Source: Sinonovacula constricta (Eukaryota > Mollusca > Bivalvia > Cardiida > Solecurtidae). From it: DNA of 64,000 nucleotides. Numbering within the stretch: the first letter of the stretch is position 1; each line of letters opens with the position of its first letter. This document shows positions 1-15,547 of this stretch, piece after piece. Below the pieces are notes generated by a model. It saw only the letters and a program-made list of their open reading frames with translations. It was not told where the DNA came from and ran no database searches. A program made the position numbers and the translations under genes. The DNA is taken from assembly GCA_007844125.1 (NCBI GenBank), contig CM017564.1:11942692-12006691 (forward strand). Reading direction: 5' to 3'.

Positions 1-1510
<1,510 letters not shown>

Positions 1511-1679
1511 CAAAAAGGGTCTCAATGATTTTGTTTTAAATAAAATGTATTTTAAATATGTAAAACTAAACGCACAACTATGGGTAAAATATGTATCACC
1601 TTCCAGCTGCGGTCTATATTGTGTTCATTCCCATGAAATACGATTTAGTTTATGTGTAAATATATGTGCTCATAGTCCA

Positions 1680-2750
1680 TTGCGAAACACGTCATTTTGA
1701 GAAATGTTAAATGACGACTTCATACCTTCTGGAAATAATAAGTACTTTACTTATTTGTAATAGTCGGTCGAGTGTGAAACAAGTCATTTTAACACAATTT
1801 TATTAAAATTACGAATTTCCTGGATAGAACAAGTAATTTATAAACTTATTTGTTTGTAGTCGATTGCGAAACAGGTCATTTTAACTAGGAATGTCAACGG
1901 TTAGCCGGTTCAATGGCAATTTGCTCTCGGGTTAACCGTATAAAATGCATAATACTTTTATATAAATATTATCAAATGTCGGGCTTTGCTAAATTTGGCT
2001 TTCAACTACAACATTCTGTTGTGAATCATATCATCACTAACTGGCAATAAACACACGTGTCGGGTTATTGTTAGGGTATTTACCTAGTTCAATTAAGTAA
2101 GACAGTCACTATCTCTATCTCTACCAATTTGTGTTATGTGCCAATTAAATGTTAAATGACGACTGCACAATTTCTGAGAGAACAAGTACTATACTAACTC
2201 TTTTCTTTATGGTTTGCGTAAGAAGACATTTTTACAAATGTTAAATGACGACAGCACACTTCCATAATAGTTAAAATAACTTTATAATATTCACTGTATA
2301 TAGTCGAGTGCGAAACAATTTCTATTTACCTGTATTAAAACGACACCTTTCTGCGTAGGTGAATAGCACGTAGAACCAAGCGGTTTTCACTTCATATAAA
2401 TTTAAATGATTGCGTCAATATTGAACCAATCAGCGTGTTGTTTATGACTGGAGTATACATAATGTTAATGCATGCGTCGTTCGGTTAAACACTAGGCGGC
2501 TTGGCTGACAATAACTAAATACGATACAATGCATCGCGACGCTTTTATTTCTCTCAAACCTAAAGACAACAAAATATTTTAAAGCACATAAAGTTCGCAA
2601 ATTACTTTTAATCAGAGGATTTTTATTCAACTAAAGTGTGGTTCCGCACAATTTTTAATAGAACAAGTATAAAAATGTTTATTACAGGCGATTTGTTTGA
2701 AGTCTAGTGCGGAACAAGTATTTTAACCATAAATCTGCTTATCATATTGT
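1680..2750. repeat. Degenerate ~90-bp repeat, second family
   Basis: Motifs gcgaaacacgtcattttgag, aatgttaaatgacgac and agaacaagtactttac recur at about 1683, 1773, 1865, 2214, 2303 and 2706, with gaps. No coding content. Confidence 0.5.
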
Positions 2751-4359
2751 AGGTAAACTATTATGTCCATAAATTACAATTAACGCTTAATTTTGGCGCA
2801 GCATTTCTTAGTGCAGTAAGTAGTTCATTATAGTTTGTTAAGTAATACATATACTTGTTTAATATGTTCTTAATAGATAGTTTCCACATCAGTGAAGATC
2901 CCTTTTCTTGGCAGCCATCTCAGTAGCAATTTCATGTGATTTTCAGATAAATTTTATGGAAGCGTAAAATGTATTTGCTTGTAATTTTTTTCATATGTTA
3001 ATTTAAAAGCTATACGCCATTGTAAAGCGCTTGAAATTCATATGTTTAGAAATGCACAAAGAATATAATACACATAAATAAATAAAATTATTGGCTAATT
3101 CAATAAACAAATTGAACAATGTACCTTATTTGGTTGTATTCTTTTCACCTTTTAAACTATCAAAATATAGTTTTGATATTTAAAATACTTCATAAAAGCG
3201 GTTACATTTGATATTAAATTCAGTAAAATAGACTGAAAAATAACAACACGGTGGTGAGTTTAATACAACACATATTTCCTGATTTCGGCCTGCATTAGCT
3301 CCTGCCTTCAAAGATGGTTGCCTTAAACTCTCTTATCAGTGCAGATGACATCAAATGGAAACTATCTATACCAAGTACCTTCGAAAAGATATGTTGTTTT
3401 GTATAGGCAACAATTATTTCCTTTTCATTCTGTGGTATATGTAATGACATGACAAGTAGAAAATGTAAATATAACATATTGACTCCCATGGTAAATGAAA
3501 TCTCATGAAATGAAAGAATAATTAATTATAAGTTTAATTAAACCAAAACAGTTTATATATTGTTAAACGCGCTGACAATTGAAAATTTCATTGAATTAAA
3601 AGTTGGAACACAACTTTCAACTGTTTTTTGACGATCGGCATACACATTATGATTATTGTTAAAGCATATTTACAATGTTTACAATGGTGGTACATTGGGA
3701 GAAATGAAAATTGTCTCCCTTGTTATTTATTATTAGGTATTCCATACAGTATGTATGTCCTTTTAGTTAGAATAATTCTTTGGTAGATATTGCAATTAAA
3801 AACAGTGATATTTCTTACTTTTGCATAAATATAAGCTTAAAATTAATTTAAAGACTTAGAGAGATATGTTATTTATTTATTTTTAAAAATGAAAGATTGT
3901 TGATAATTGTAAAACTGGGAAAGCAGAAAACATACACTTCAAAGAGCATAAGACCCGAGTAAAACCAATGAGCCTACGCGTTTTTAGGGATTATTCAGGG
4001 GAGACTATTCACTAATGCCTATCATTGGTCAATACACACAGTGTTAGTTTTAACAGACATTACACATACAATGATTTCAAAGTTTATTGTATGCATTTAA
4101 TTCTTATTTCGCTTTATCTAACACAAGATAAATTGCAAATATAAATTAGGGTAGACAAATAACACATAATATGATTGAACAATGATTTTGCAAATAAGGG
4201 TTTGATAGTTTACAATTAGCATTTTATGTAAATATCGACGGAAAGCTGCAAATAAAAAAAAATAGTTTTAAAGAAGCCATAGCAAAGAGATTTTTTCTAA
4301 GACTAACACTCTATCTTAACATTATCTTAATAATTTGTTTGATCGATTCACGCTTCAAA
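2751..4359. other. Non-coding, nothing recognised
   Basis: AT-rich single-copy-looking DNA. Only short chance open frames, no splice-bounded exon and no repeat I could match. Confidence 0.5.
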
Positions 4360-4684
4360 GGTGGTATCCGACAGTATGGACCAAACTATTTTCATCTTAG
4401 TAAACCATTGTTATCTGGACGGATCTCGCTAAATGATGTTTATTTTTGTCCTATACCTACCTAAGGGAACCATAACGACACAATCGTCATTACAAACATG
4501 TATTTCCTATCTGAGCCACGCTGCACAGATAGCTATTTTTAAACCAAGAAAACCATGTGATTACTTATGTTTTAGTTCATCCACGTCATCCGCTGTGACG
4601 TCGGTGGCTATTTTTAGCAGGAATTCCAACTGTTCTTATTTACAGATATTGTAAATATAAGATGTAGGCAAACTGTCGGATACA
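4360..4684. mobile_element. MITE, ggtggtatccgacag family, inverted short copy
   Basis: Starts ggtggtatccgacagtatgg and ends aactgtcggatac. The interior agatagctatttttaaacca, agaaaaccatgtga is the reverse complement of the copy at 44007-44048, so it lies in the opposite orientation. Confidence 0.6.
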
Positions 4685-7180
4685 ACTTTGAATATGTTTT
4701 TAAACATAATTATAAAATTATTATTAACTTTAAAATGTCCAAGAAGCATTTATCTAGAAGGTTTTTTTTTCTCATTTCTCTTTAAAATACAACGAAGAAG
4801 AAAGTGGAATTTTGTACACTTTCAATGTTCTCTCTTAAATCCTGCCTGTGTCATATTTCAAGACTCTGTGATCATAATCCTAACCGTGTGAGTGCTTGGC
4901 TTCTTCTGGTGTCCTAGTCTTGTGTAAGTTCTCTAATTCAACATCTGTTTTGAAATTTTTGAAGCAAAGTCTTCCATTTAAAAACCATGATATCTTTGAA
5001 GTCGGGTTGCTTTATCTTATCCCAAATAGTATAAAATGGTCTTAACATTGATAATAAAATTAATTATTTTATATAATTAAGGACCAGGGACTATACTAAA
5101 GAAGAGAATGACAATAAAAACAATAAAATGTCCTTTAATTTGAAACAAAACAAAATGCATGTCTTTTGTTTCGATCGGACCCACGGCTTCTGTCAGTGTT
5201 CAGACTACACTAAATATTACGAGTACACGTTTGCTTAATCTGTTTATTATTTGCGTCCTTAACAATGTTTTATATTGATATGATAGCTTTCAACTAGCAC
5301 TTATCAGTTTATTTGGATACATAGTAGGCCCAAGCGAGGGGTCAATTCCAATTGCTTTGGTCAGTGCTATGTACCATATAATTTTTTGTAATTCTTGTTA
5401 CTTATTTATATATAATTAGTAATTACATTTTTCCCCAAATATTATGACCTTAAGTTCAGCTTGTGTTGCTTTCCGCAATGTCTAACTGTATTTATTTACA
5501 GTCTTTGCTCATGTAATGGTTATTTTTACAGCTTGTTTTGAACAGGAAATACGTTTTAGCCAATAATTTAGTCTAATTGCGTGTTTTTGTTGTTGTTTGC
5601 ACGGATTTTATTTAAATACGGTATTATATTTTTCAATTTGTTGTTTTTTTGCGTCTAAAGCTCTTTTATATAGATCATAATGTCATAACTTATAGACGTA
5701 GCGACAAAAACTCCCGTAGTTTAAGACAAGCAGGTTTTTTAATTCAGTGTGTATAGGTAAATTAGAAAAGATCCTATCAAAATAACCACAGATATTTAAA
5801 TCTAAACTACCTCTAGACATTGCTGAAGTCCTTCCATCTCTCCACTGTAAAGAGAACATACTTTTCCGGTATCTATGTGATTTGTCAGTAATTTGCCCTT
5901 AAAACAATAAACGTGAAAAATAGTGTGATAATCTTTGCTATGTTATGCAACGAAACGCTAAAGACATACACTTCATTCATAAACTTTCATTCATGGATAC
6001 ATTCGCAGCTATCGACCATTTTCATGAGGCTGGGATGAAGGAATGTCTGGATCTAAACACATCGAGAGGTTGCGGTTTGTGAGGATGAGAACACGAGTGT
6101 CCTGTTATCCATCATTAGTTAGGCCAATGCTCGGCACAATTGGAAAGTTTATAAAATAAAATAATCCTATACACTACATCTGTCACTTTTTGAAGAAAAA
6201 TATATGGCGTATTATACTGCCGGCAAACAAAACGATCGTGATTCTGTAACTATCATTGCACCAGATATATCCTTGGAATGGCTGTCCCGGGGACGGAATA
6301 ACTCGAGGAATTCCAATTGTGCTCGTCAAGGTCAGTGACATACAGCATAATGCAGGGTCGTTTTTTTTCAAAACAGCAGATTAAGTTGAAATAAGTAACA
6401 TAATAATATTTCCTGGTCCTCTTTTCTGATTTGTCTTTGGTTTGAACCTGTGTGTTGGAGATTACAGGCTCTTAACGTTTAAAAACAGCTGGATATATGA
6501 TGAAGAAATACATGTAATATACAGACCTACCCCCACCTCTTTGGTTGAAAATATACTCGGTACTGGCATTTTGTTTGGTTAAACATTTACCCTGGTTGCC
6601 TTTGTTCAGACGTAATAAAGTTTAAAATAGCTGTGGCATTGTTGAAATTTGTTCATAAGATAATAATTGATTTCAAATTATAAATTAACTCACTGTGAAT
6701 ATCTACTATCTACGAATTAAAATTTATTAACATTGAAGTGCCATGTCGCAATTGCGATAGAAAATTACGAGAACCCACATTTGCGATTTTGTGTGCTAAG
6801 AACAACAGCAGTAGCAATGACAACAACAACACATTCACATTTTTTATTATTCGTAATGTGCAACTTTATGACACTTCAGCAAGAATTTTAGATCAGATGC
6901 CTCCAGGACACCTAAATACGTCATGACTGACACGTGCATTATATTTCAGACACTTATACAGCACGCGATTAAAGCGTTTCTGGCGTCATAAATAATAAGA
7001 AACTGCATTAAGTATTCAATTATGAACAACATCATTTAAAGATTTAGACGGGTTCTGGTGTTTGTGATTTGCACGCAAACAAGTCTACAAAATTTACATC
7101 CTTGTTTAATAAATGTGTATTCACTGTCATACGATCCTTACTGTTTACATATGAATAAAGTGTTATCATACAAGTGTTGA

Positions 7181-7263
<83 letters not shown>

Positions 7264-8659
7264 TTATTATTATTACTGGCTAACAATTATGCTCATGTAC
7301 AAGTGTAAATATATTTGTTGTCTCCAAAGTCGGAAAATAAGATTGAATTATAAATATATATATCATCTAAAATGGTGTCAATTGTGTTGAGAGTGTGTGC
7401 ACCTTGCTTAGTTTAGATGATACGAGGCCTTATTTAGATATTTTCTGAACTGTTTGGGTATAGTTTATCTGAACTCTTTTAAAACTTAAAATTCTCGAGA
7501 GAAAACGAGCCTTTTTCATGTTTAACTACAAAAGGTAACTACAATGTTATGTGGTGCTACATAACCCGAGTATATTGCTCAAATAATATATAATAATATC
7601 TGCGTATAATACATATTTGTTTTACAAAAACATATACAAAGATAAAAACTGCAGTGTTTTGAAAGGAAATGTAACAACAATAATTTTTTTTACATAATTG
7701 AAAACTGCTAATATTTTGTTTCCATTTAATAATATAACACCGTGCATTATGTTTAAAATTATGATGCACCAACTAGTATTGTTATTTTGATATACTGCTG
7801 TAGTTATTCAATGAGAGACATCAATGAATAGTCACCCCTGAATAATCCCTAAATGCAAGTAGGTCCTTTTATATGTTTTACTCCGTTATGCTTGTGCTTT
7901 TTGGAGTGTATTTGGACTTTTCTGCCTTTTTTGTGTTAATGTGGCTAACCAATATCAACAAACACTTCCATTATTTAGATAACATATTTCTATATGGATT
8001 TTAAAATGGATTCAAATTCAAGCTTATATTTATTCCAAAGTTAGAAATTGTAATTGCACGTTTGAAATACCTAACATGGAAGAAGTCTTTATATATTTTT
8101 TGTCCTGACAAAAACTCAATATGTTTCTGAATTTATGAGTAAATCGATGTTTAAAATCCAAACAACCCAAAACATGCCCCATCATGTCAATATGTGTTCT
8201 TCGTTTATGAAATTATTACGCTGACCAAATGAGATATACTTTTAACATTGAACAGAATTTAATTGTAGCTTAGAATCGTGGAATTATTTCATGATTATCA
8301 AATTATAAAATTATATCTACACTTTGTTTCAAATCTTACATAACAAAACTAGATATTTCTGCCGTACCAAGTCCTTACTTACTTAAGAATGATGGCATGA
8401 GCATTTGCAAGATAAACAATAAAGAAATATCGACTGCATTTATTTTTATTAACTATGTACAAAGGCACTTTACATGAAATAGAATTGTGCAATTTACCAA
8501 TGGACTTTTGAGTTCATTTGCCTATATCTGTATGTATGTTACAGCAGGGATTAAGCAGAAATGGAAGTGAGTATCTTTGATTGCAATTTCCTAACACTGC
8601 ATTTGATAACTGTTTGCATTTGAGCAAAATATGCCATAAAATTCATGAAATAATTTGAT
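4685..8659. other. Intergenic, little recognised
   Basis: AT-rich. At 6270-6320 the stretch ggacggaataactcgaggaa, ttccaattg recurs in inverse form at 25265-25312 (ggacggaatcactcgaggag on the minus strand), so it belongs to an unnamed dispersed repeat; a weaker trace is at 5330-5380. No gene seen. Confidence 0.4.
7181..7275. repeat. (ATT)n microsatellite
   Basis: About 95 bp of ATT repeats; reading through it as protein gives poly-Asn and has no meaning. Confidence 0.97.
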
Positions 8660-9030
8660 TAATGTTCCCTGACTGGAATGGACTTTAGTTCCTCAATTCC
8701 ACCTATACATAAATATTTTCCGACTGGCCATTCCATTGCGGTAACTGTTGGGTTTGTTTAATTAATCATTATAGATTTTACATGTGGCTTGCATATGAAT
8801 ACCTTGTTCTGTGCCTTTTTAAAATTTGGTATATGTTGCAATGTCCATAGGAATTTGTCATGTTTCCTTTATTATGATACACAGCTTTAGTCAATTAGTT
8901 AAACGTGCCAAAAACATCTGTGTACAGAGCCATTGTACATTACCGTCACCCTTGATCCCAAGTCGAACCGTAGCTGTATTCGTCGCTCGTACTTCTCGTT
9001 GGTCGTCAGAAACACGTGCATTTTAGTTTG
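8660..9030 (+). repeat. Partial diverged copy of the ~640-bp repeat
   Basis: gaccattccattgcggtaac, tgttgggttt, gtggcttgcatatgaatacc, ttgttctgtgcctttt, ggtatatgttgcaatgtcca and ggaatttgtcatgtttcc follow the order of the repeat at 52480-52640. The remainder is unrecognisable. Confidence 0.6.
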
Positions 9031-9574
9031 GGTTTTGCCGAGCCATAATATAAGTTTTTAATCGTATATTTGACTTTTCGTTGTTATAATATGTTGTGAA
9101 ATAATTTGCTTTATATGTTTATTTACTTTTGAATTGGACACTATCGTTTAAAAAGGCAAATAATCCAGTTGGAAGCTCAGACCATTTTCCCGCCATTCAT
9201 TGCGCTTTGCTTAGACATTATTGAAGGAATTCGTACTAATAGAAGCATAAGGAGGTTTTGACATGTTGTAAAATTATTTGCACTTGTAGTCCTGTATTTC
9301 TAATACTTTTAAAATGTTTACTTGGAATTTTATTCTTTGATTTAATGTATTTTCCTTTATCTTCTGCAGCGAACTTTGGTTTGTAGTGACACTATTAGGA
9401 CATAAGTATTCAAAGTAGTTATTGCAGTGAGTCCTCAGAAATTGTTAAATTGATTTGTCAGTATTTGTTCTTAAACTTTGCTTTTGTTAATTTCAATATT
9501 TTACGGCAATAAAGATACGATACGAAAAAAACTTGCGTCTCATCTGCAAACAAGGAACCCGAATATATTTGGTT
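9031..9574. other. Non-coding, nothing recognised
   Basis: AT-rich flank between a repeat fragment and an ATT tract; no exon-like signal. Confidence 0.4.
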
Positions 9575-9731
9575 ATTATTATTATTATTATTACTATTAT
9601 TATTATTATTATTATTATTATTAGTAGTAGTAGTAGTAGTAGTACTATTAGTACTATTAGTACTATTATTATTACTATAATTAATATTTTAACTATTCTT
9701 ATTATTTATAATATTTTTATTATAATTATAA

Positions 9732-9771
<40 letters not shown>

Positions 9772-9903
9772 CATTATTATTATTATTATTATTATTACTA
9801 TTAGTACTATTATTAATATTATTATTACTATAATTAATATTTTAACTATTCTTATTATTTATACTATTTTATTATAATTATAATTATAATTATAATTATA
9901 TTA

Positions 9904-9948
<45 letters not shown>

Positions 9949-9960
9949 ATAATTATTTTA

Positions 9961-9998
<38 letters not shown>

Positions 9999-10078
9999 TA
10001 TATTATTATTATTCTATTATTATTATTATTATTATTTTATTATTATTATTATTATTATAATTATTATTATTATTATTA

Positions 10079-10110
<32 letters not shown>

Positions 10111-10122
10111 TATTATTATTTA

Positions 10123-10185
<63 letters not shown>

Positions 10186-10203
10186 TATTATTATTATTAT
10201 TAT
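9575..10203. repeat. Long interrupted (ATT)n tract
   Basis: About 630 bp of ATT/TTA repeats broken by AGT runs, (TAAT)-rich pieces and single-base slips. A duplicated block (ctattagtactattattaata, ttttaactattcttattatt) appears at about 9640-9720 and 9797-9870. Confidence 0.95.
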
Positions 10204-10383
10204 CCTACCAATGGTTTAAACGACATGTTCCGATTTTCAAAATCACGCGATCGATATGTAAATAAAGTAATATGATATCCAGTCATCGATATATCGTTAT
10301 ATTTTATAATCTTTACAGATACCGAGGTTGTAGAAGATAAAATAGGACACATGAGATTGAACTGCGATAAAATGCACAATACA

Positions 10384-10566
<183 letters not shown>

Positions 10567-11204
10567 TTTGTAAAAGAAGTATCAAGACAATTATATTGTT
10601 ATAAACGCATTGGCATATATCTGTGTTAATCAGGTAAACTAACCACATCTTTTATCACATCAAGTTTATCTTTTGCCCTTTAATATGGCATTTTTGAAAG
10701 ACGACGATGACAAAGAAAGGTGATAAAATAGAAAAAAATCTGTGGATTAAGTAATGTATAATTACAACATGTGTGTTTTATTTAAATTTGATTGGCTCAT
10801 GGTCGTGTTTTTGAATATATCATCATTAATATTAATGGCCGGGCTTTTTATTGCATTACTATGAAGGCACGCATCATTGTTTACATGTATACTACTACGG
10901 AGAATTGAAATTATGTTTACAAAACTGCTTGTATATTTATCAAAATGAATAGAATATCAGTAATTTGTTGTGTGTATTTTTATGGACATTTTGATTATAA
11001 ACTTTGAACTACGACGTAACTATCCACACAATTAATTAAATGATCTTGCGCTATAAATTGAATGTCAGTCAGTTTAATAACTAATCCAATTAAATTGCAT
11101 ATACAATGACACTTTTAATCTAGTTTTCACACTCCCCAGTCCTTTTTCTTAACCACAAACAGCATTTGTCACGTTTCAGTAAATCATGTAGTTCAGATAC
11201 ATTG

Positions 11205-11800
11205 GAAAATTCAGTTTTCCAATTGCCTTGGAACGGTCAACCGGCAAAAAGGATCACCTGGGGTGCTAAAACCAGTTTTACAGAGATCTAACCCCATACT
11301 TCCTGATGGGTTTCTCAAACGCAAGCAATGAAAAGAAAATATATCTATCCGAATAAAAAATGTCCAAGCGCAGACGTTTTCCTTGATATGTTATGACGAT
11401 GGTAGTGACGTCATTAAAAATAATGTCAACTTAGAATTTAGAAGAAAGATAGGCATCATTTTTGTTAGGAAAATCACACAAAATTTTTGATTGTAAGTGA
11501 AATAAAAATTTTGACTAAAGAAAAAAAATTACCAGAGAAGTGTAAATGGTTATACCATCATGCTCGTGTGAAAATGGAATTGAGGATGCCAAGACCAATG
11601 TCCATCAAAGTAAATACATTCAACAATCCTTGTAGGATGAAATAAATGACAACATAGATTACATGCACGGGGAAGATTTTTACGACCACCACACTGCACA
11701 GATAACATTGTTGTAATCATAAATAAGAATAAATGACAAGGTCCTATGAGCATTGCAACATATACCAGACTCCGAAAAGGCACAGGCCAAAAGTATTCAC
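11205..11800 (-). repeat. Inverted diverged copy of the ~640-bp repeat
   Basis: In reverse complement it contains the same ordered landmarks as 52338-53938: TTTTCGGAGTCTGGTATATG, TGCAATGCTCATAGGAC, CATGTAATCTATGTTGTCAT, TGACGTCACTACC, TTGAGAAACCCATCAGGAAG, CGTTCCAAGGCAATTGG. The open stretch reads FRSLVYVAMLIGPCHLFLF. Conservation of this stretch at the protein level is no stronger than at the DNA level. Confidence 0.75.
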
Positions 11801-12073
11801 ATGCAAGCTAAATGTAAAAGAGGCAACGTATTTTTGAACTCTTATGACACGTTTATTTCAACCAAACCAGATAAAAGAAATACGTACAAGTTGCAACTTT
11901 TGATTTTTTATCGCTAGTTAAGAAAACTTTCATGTAAGTTTAAATATATAAGGCATACAAACTAAGTTGCTAAGTAGTTATATAGAAAGGGATTGATACT
12001 AAGTCAACCAAACACCATAGCTGCGCTGCAATACCTGGAGAACACCACCTAAAAATAAAATGAAAAATAAAAC

Positions 12074-12084
12074 TTTAATTTAAT
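12074..12084 (-). promoter_or_regulatory. Candidate poly(A) signals after the Cys-rich exon
   Basis: Two overlapping ATTAAA hexamers on the minus strand about 115 bp downstream of the TGA at 12197, a plausible 3' UTR position. Weak evidence in AT-rich sequence. Confidence 0.3.
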
Positions 12085-12196
12085 TTTAAGTCTTATATCT
12101 ACTACTATGTCAACAGTCACCAATCAATGTTATTAATGTTAATTTCACTGTTGATGTAAGCTTTCACTATGCAAACTTACTGGGCTAGCTGATCGC

Positions 12197-12378
12197 TCAG
12201 CAATAATGGTACACTATGTTGTTTTTGTTACACTCCGACGGGAAATCATTACAGAGTTTGGCGTAGGCGGTGTGGTTTTGCAACTTGCCTACATAAAACT
12301 CTCCAATCACCATCTTCTGTTCACTGTCTGTGCAGTTGGTGTTTTTCGGACCGTCCCATTTCATACCCAATGTCCCGA
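12197..12378 (-). CDS. Cys-rich C-terminal exon, phase-compatible with the sushi exon
   Basis: Preceded by a good acceptor (TTCTATTTCCAG at 12379). Two bases then complete the codon left by the sushi exon. It encodes LGMKWDGPKNTNCTDSEQKM, VIGEFYVGKLQNHTAYAKLC and NDFPSECNKNNIVYHYC, then TGA. It has four cysteines and two N-glycosylation sequons (NCT, NHT). No known domain recognised. It could instead be the last exon of a separate small secreted-protein gene. Confidence 0.6.
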
Positions 12379-15296
12379 CTGGAAATAGAATTTAAAACAT
12401 ATCACAGTTCAGTTAACAACCTCAAGTATTTAAGCAACAGAGCATTGGTACATAACACAATAAGGCTTATGGAAAGGTAAAAATAAAAAAGGTCATAACT
12501 AAGTCGTTCTACCACCTTGCTGATCACAAACAGAACGGGTGCTGTCCGATTTTAACGAACAGTGAAGCATAAGTGATTGTGGGCATTATAGCAAGCGACA
12601 CCGTCGAAAAATTTAGAAAGCTAGATTTTGGAAGCACACATGACCTTACATGACCTTGTTTACTTGCGGTCAGTTATTCATGCATGTGAAGTGCGTGTAC
12701 ATAACAAATATGGATGTCTAAGGAGACTAGACGGCTCAAATATGTCCAGGCATGCTTCAATTTTTAACATTTATATTTTTATCGGCTTAAACTGGAAGTT
12801 CATTTTATTGTGGTCATTTAGGAATATATGAAATCCAGATTTATGTATAAACAATGCCGCATACGAATATATCTCATTGTCTTGTGAAAAGGGTCGACAA
12901 ATAGGTGGCGAACTGCTGTTAGAAAGAGTGTTTTACTGACGATGCATTTTCTACTACTAGGCCGAAATATTTGTAAACTCCTCACTGCCTTCTGCGGCTC
13001 TGAACAATATGTATGTTTGTAATGGCACATGTCTCTCAAATCGTCTTGGCATTTCAGTCTAAAGATACCGCCCGCACGCGTTCGGAAATGAATCGCGCTC
13101 TCGGAACTTTTAGATTAAGATCACATGAGTGTAACAGGTAGTAGTTAATTTCAAACTTAGTTTACTTTGGTCGAATTCGGAAGCATGTATGAAACATTTT
13201 TAAGACCTTACTTACGTTAAAATGCAAATTCAGTTAGATAGTATTGTATGTTTAATAAAATGGTTTCATTATCCGATGTTAGTGACTCTGATGAAACCGT
13301 TGTCCTAATGTTTAATCTATATTTTAGACGAGGTGTTTATTTACAGCTTAAGACTTGCCTGCTTTTAAATTTCCAATGCGTTTTACATTTGGTTCACTAC
13401 TGAATAATTTTGATCACTGCTTGCACACCTTTAATCTCGTGCAGGGTCAAACATACACCGCCGAAACAGTGCTTTGATTTTAATTTGCAAGGCACCTAGC
13501 GAAAAGTACAATTTGGGTCCGTAACTGTTCTTCTGGTGGGTTGTTTCCGAACGTTTATGACTGTAAAAGTTACGTACTGTCGCTGTTGAACACGGGCGAT
13601 GTATTTTAATTACAACACCTCATCGTCTGATCCAAGTAAAGCGGTGTGCGGCGATCAATGTAATCAAAGATCAGACGGTGATCATCCGGCGAGTTTTCTT
13701 CCTACCCGACCCGAACGAATTTTCCGGGCGCCATTTACTTTTAAATATTTCCAATCCAGCGACGGGCGCCATGAGATGAGCAAAGCTTTTAGCTGCCGCC
13801 ACTTGATTTTGAAGACTGTCAGTCGGGTACCGCTTTCGCACCAGAATTAATGTAACCATACGCCGTACGGCGGCGGGTCCATATTTGTTATTATAGCATA
13901 AATACATTACACAGCTATTCACGTTCGTCAAATGACAAAGTGATCCACATAACTAAGCCATATGACATGATTATCACATAATCCATTAAATGGTTGCAAA
14001 CTGAATAAGCAATACAACATGGCCTAATCTTTTGGAATATATAGTCTGTATGAATATTTACTTTGCGGTTGAAGATCTGCTATTATACTTGACATATTTG
14101 AAATCAATCAAATGACATATATCTAATAATCTTTTTCTTTTAAATGTGAATGTTTTTGAACTACTAAAGAAATAAATAAGAATAGAAAGGCAGCAATAGC
14201 TATGATTACTATGATGAAAAATACGATGAAGTACGGCCTTTGTACAAAAACAATGCAAGTTGGGGTTTTTTTCTTAGTTTAAAAAAGAAATATATTTTAA
14301 ATGTCCATGGATAACAGAAAATTTCTTTCATAAGAAATGAATTTTAATCTACGGAAATCTGGAAATAAAGAAAAATTTGTAGGATAAGATGACGCGTTCA
14401 AGTATATACTTACGTCTCTTTGGCAAACAGTAGTAGCTGTAATTCTCGTCGGCGTTCCACATCCCTTTAGCATCGCAGAGGAACGTATTGTTGGCAGGAA
14501 AAAGCGGATTAAAGCCAGGCTTGCACATCAGCGTACAGACGTTGCTGTTGTCAGTGTCCCAACCATTACATACATAGAAACCGTTTTCCACTTCCTTCAG
14601 ATCCTGGCACGGCAACGCTAAAACATTGCAAACAATTGGACATAATATGCGTATAAGTAACTGCATAAAGATATATAGGCGGTATATGCTACTGTTACAG
14701 TGGTGGTAAAAGCAATGGTTTAAGCGGCAGTACAAGCACCGGTCTGGCGGTATAAACAACGGTTTAAGCGGCAGTACAAGCAACGGTCTGGCGGTATAAA
14801 CAACGGTTTAAGTGGCAGTACAAGCACCGGTCTGGCGGTATAAACAACGGTTTAAGCGGCAGTACAAGCACCGGTCTGGCGGTATAAACAACGGTTTAAG
14901 TGGCAGTACAAGCACCGGTCTGGCGGTATAAACAACGGTTTAAGCGGCAGTACAAGCACCGGTCTGGCGGTATAAACAACGGTTTAAGCGGCAGTACAAG
15001 TACCGGTCTGGCGGTATAAACAACGGTTTAAGTGGCAGTACAAGCACCGGTCTGGCGGTATAAACAACGGTTTAAGCGGCAGTACAAGCACCGGTCTGGC
15101 GGTATAAACAACGGTTTAAGCGGCAGTACAAGCACCGGTCTAGCGGTATAAGCAACTGTCGTCGCGGCGGTATAAGCAATTGTTATATATAATCATAACA
15201 TTTTCGTGATAAACACAATACTACAAATATAATTATAATTCTATTATTATCATTATTGTTGTTGTTATTATTATGTTTATTATTATTATTATTATG

Positions 15297-15371
<75 letters not shown>

Positions 15372-15471
15372 TTTATTATGTTTATTATTATGTTTATTAT
15401 ATTATTATGTTTATTATAGTTATAATTTTAATTATAATCATTATTATTATTATTATTATTGTTATTATTAC

Positions 15472-15547
<76 letters not shown>

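Noticed and set aside
9533..9877. Poly-Ile open frame, with similar poly-Leu, poly-Asn and poly-Tyr frames at 7044, 15256 and 22972
   Set aside because: ATT-type microsatellites read as protein.
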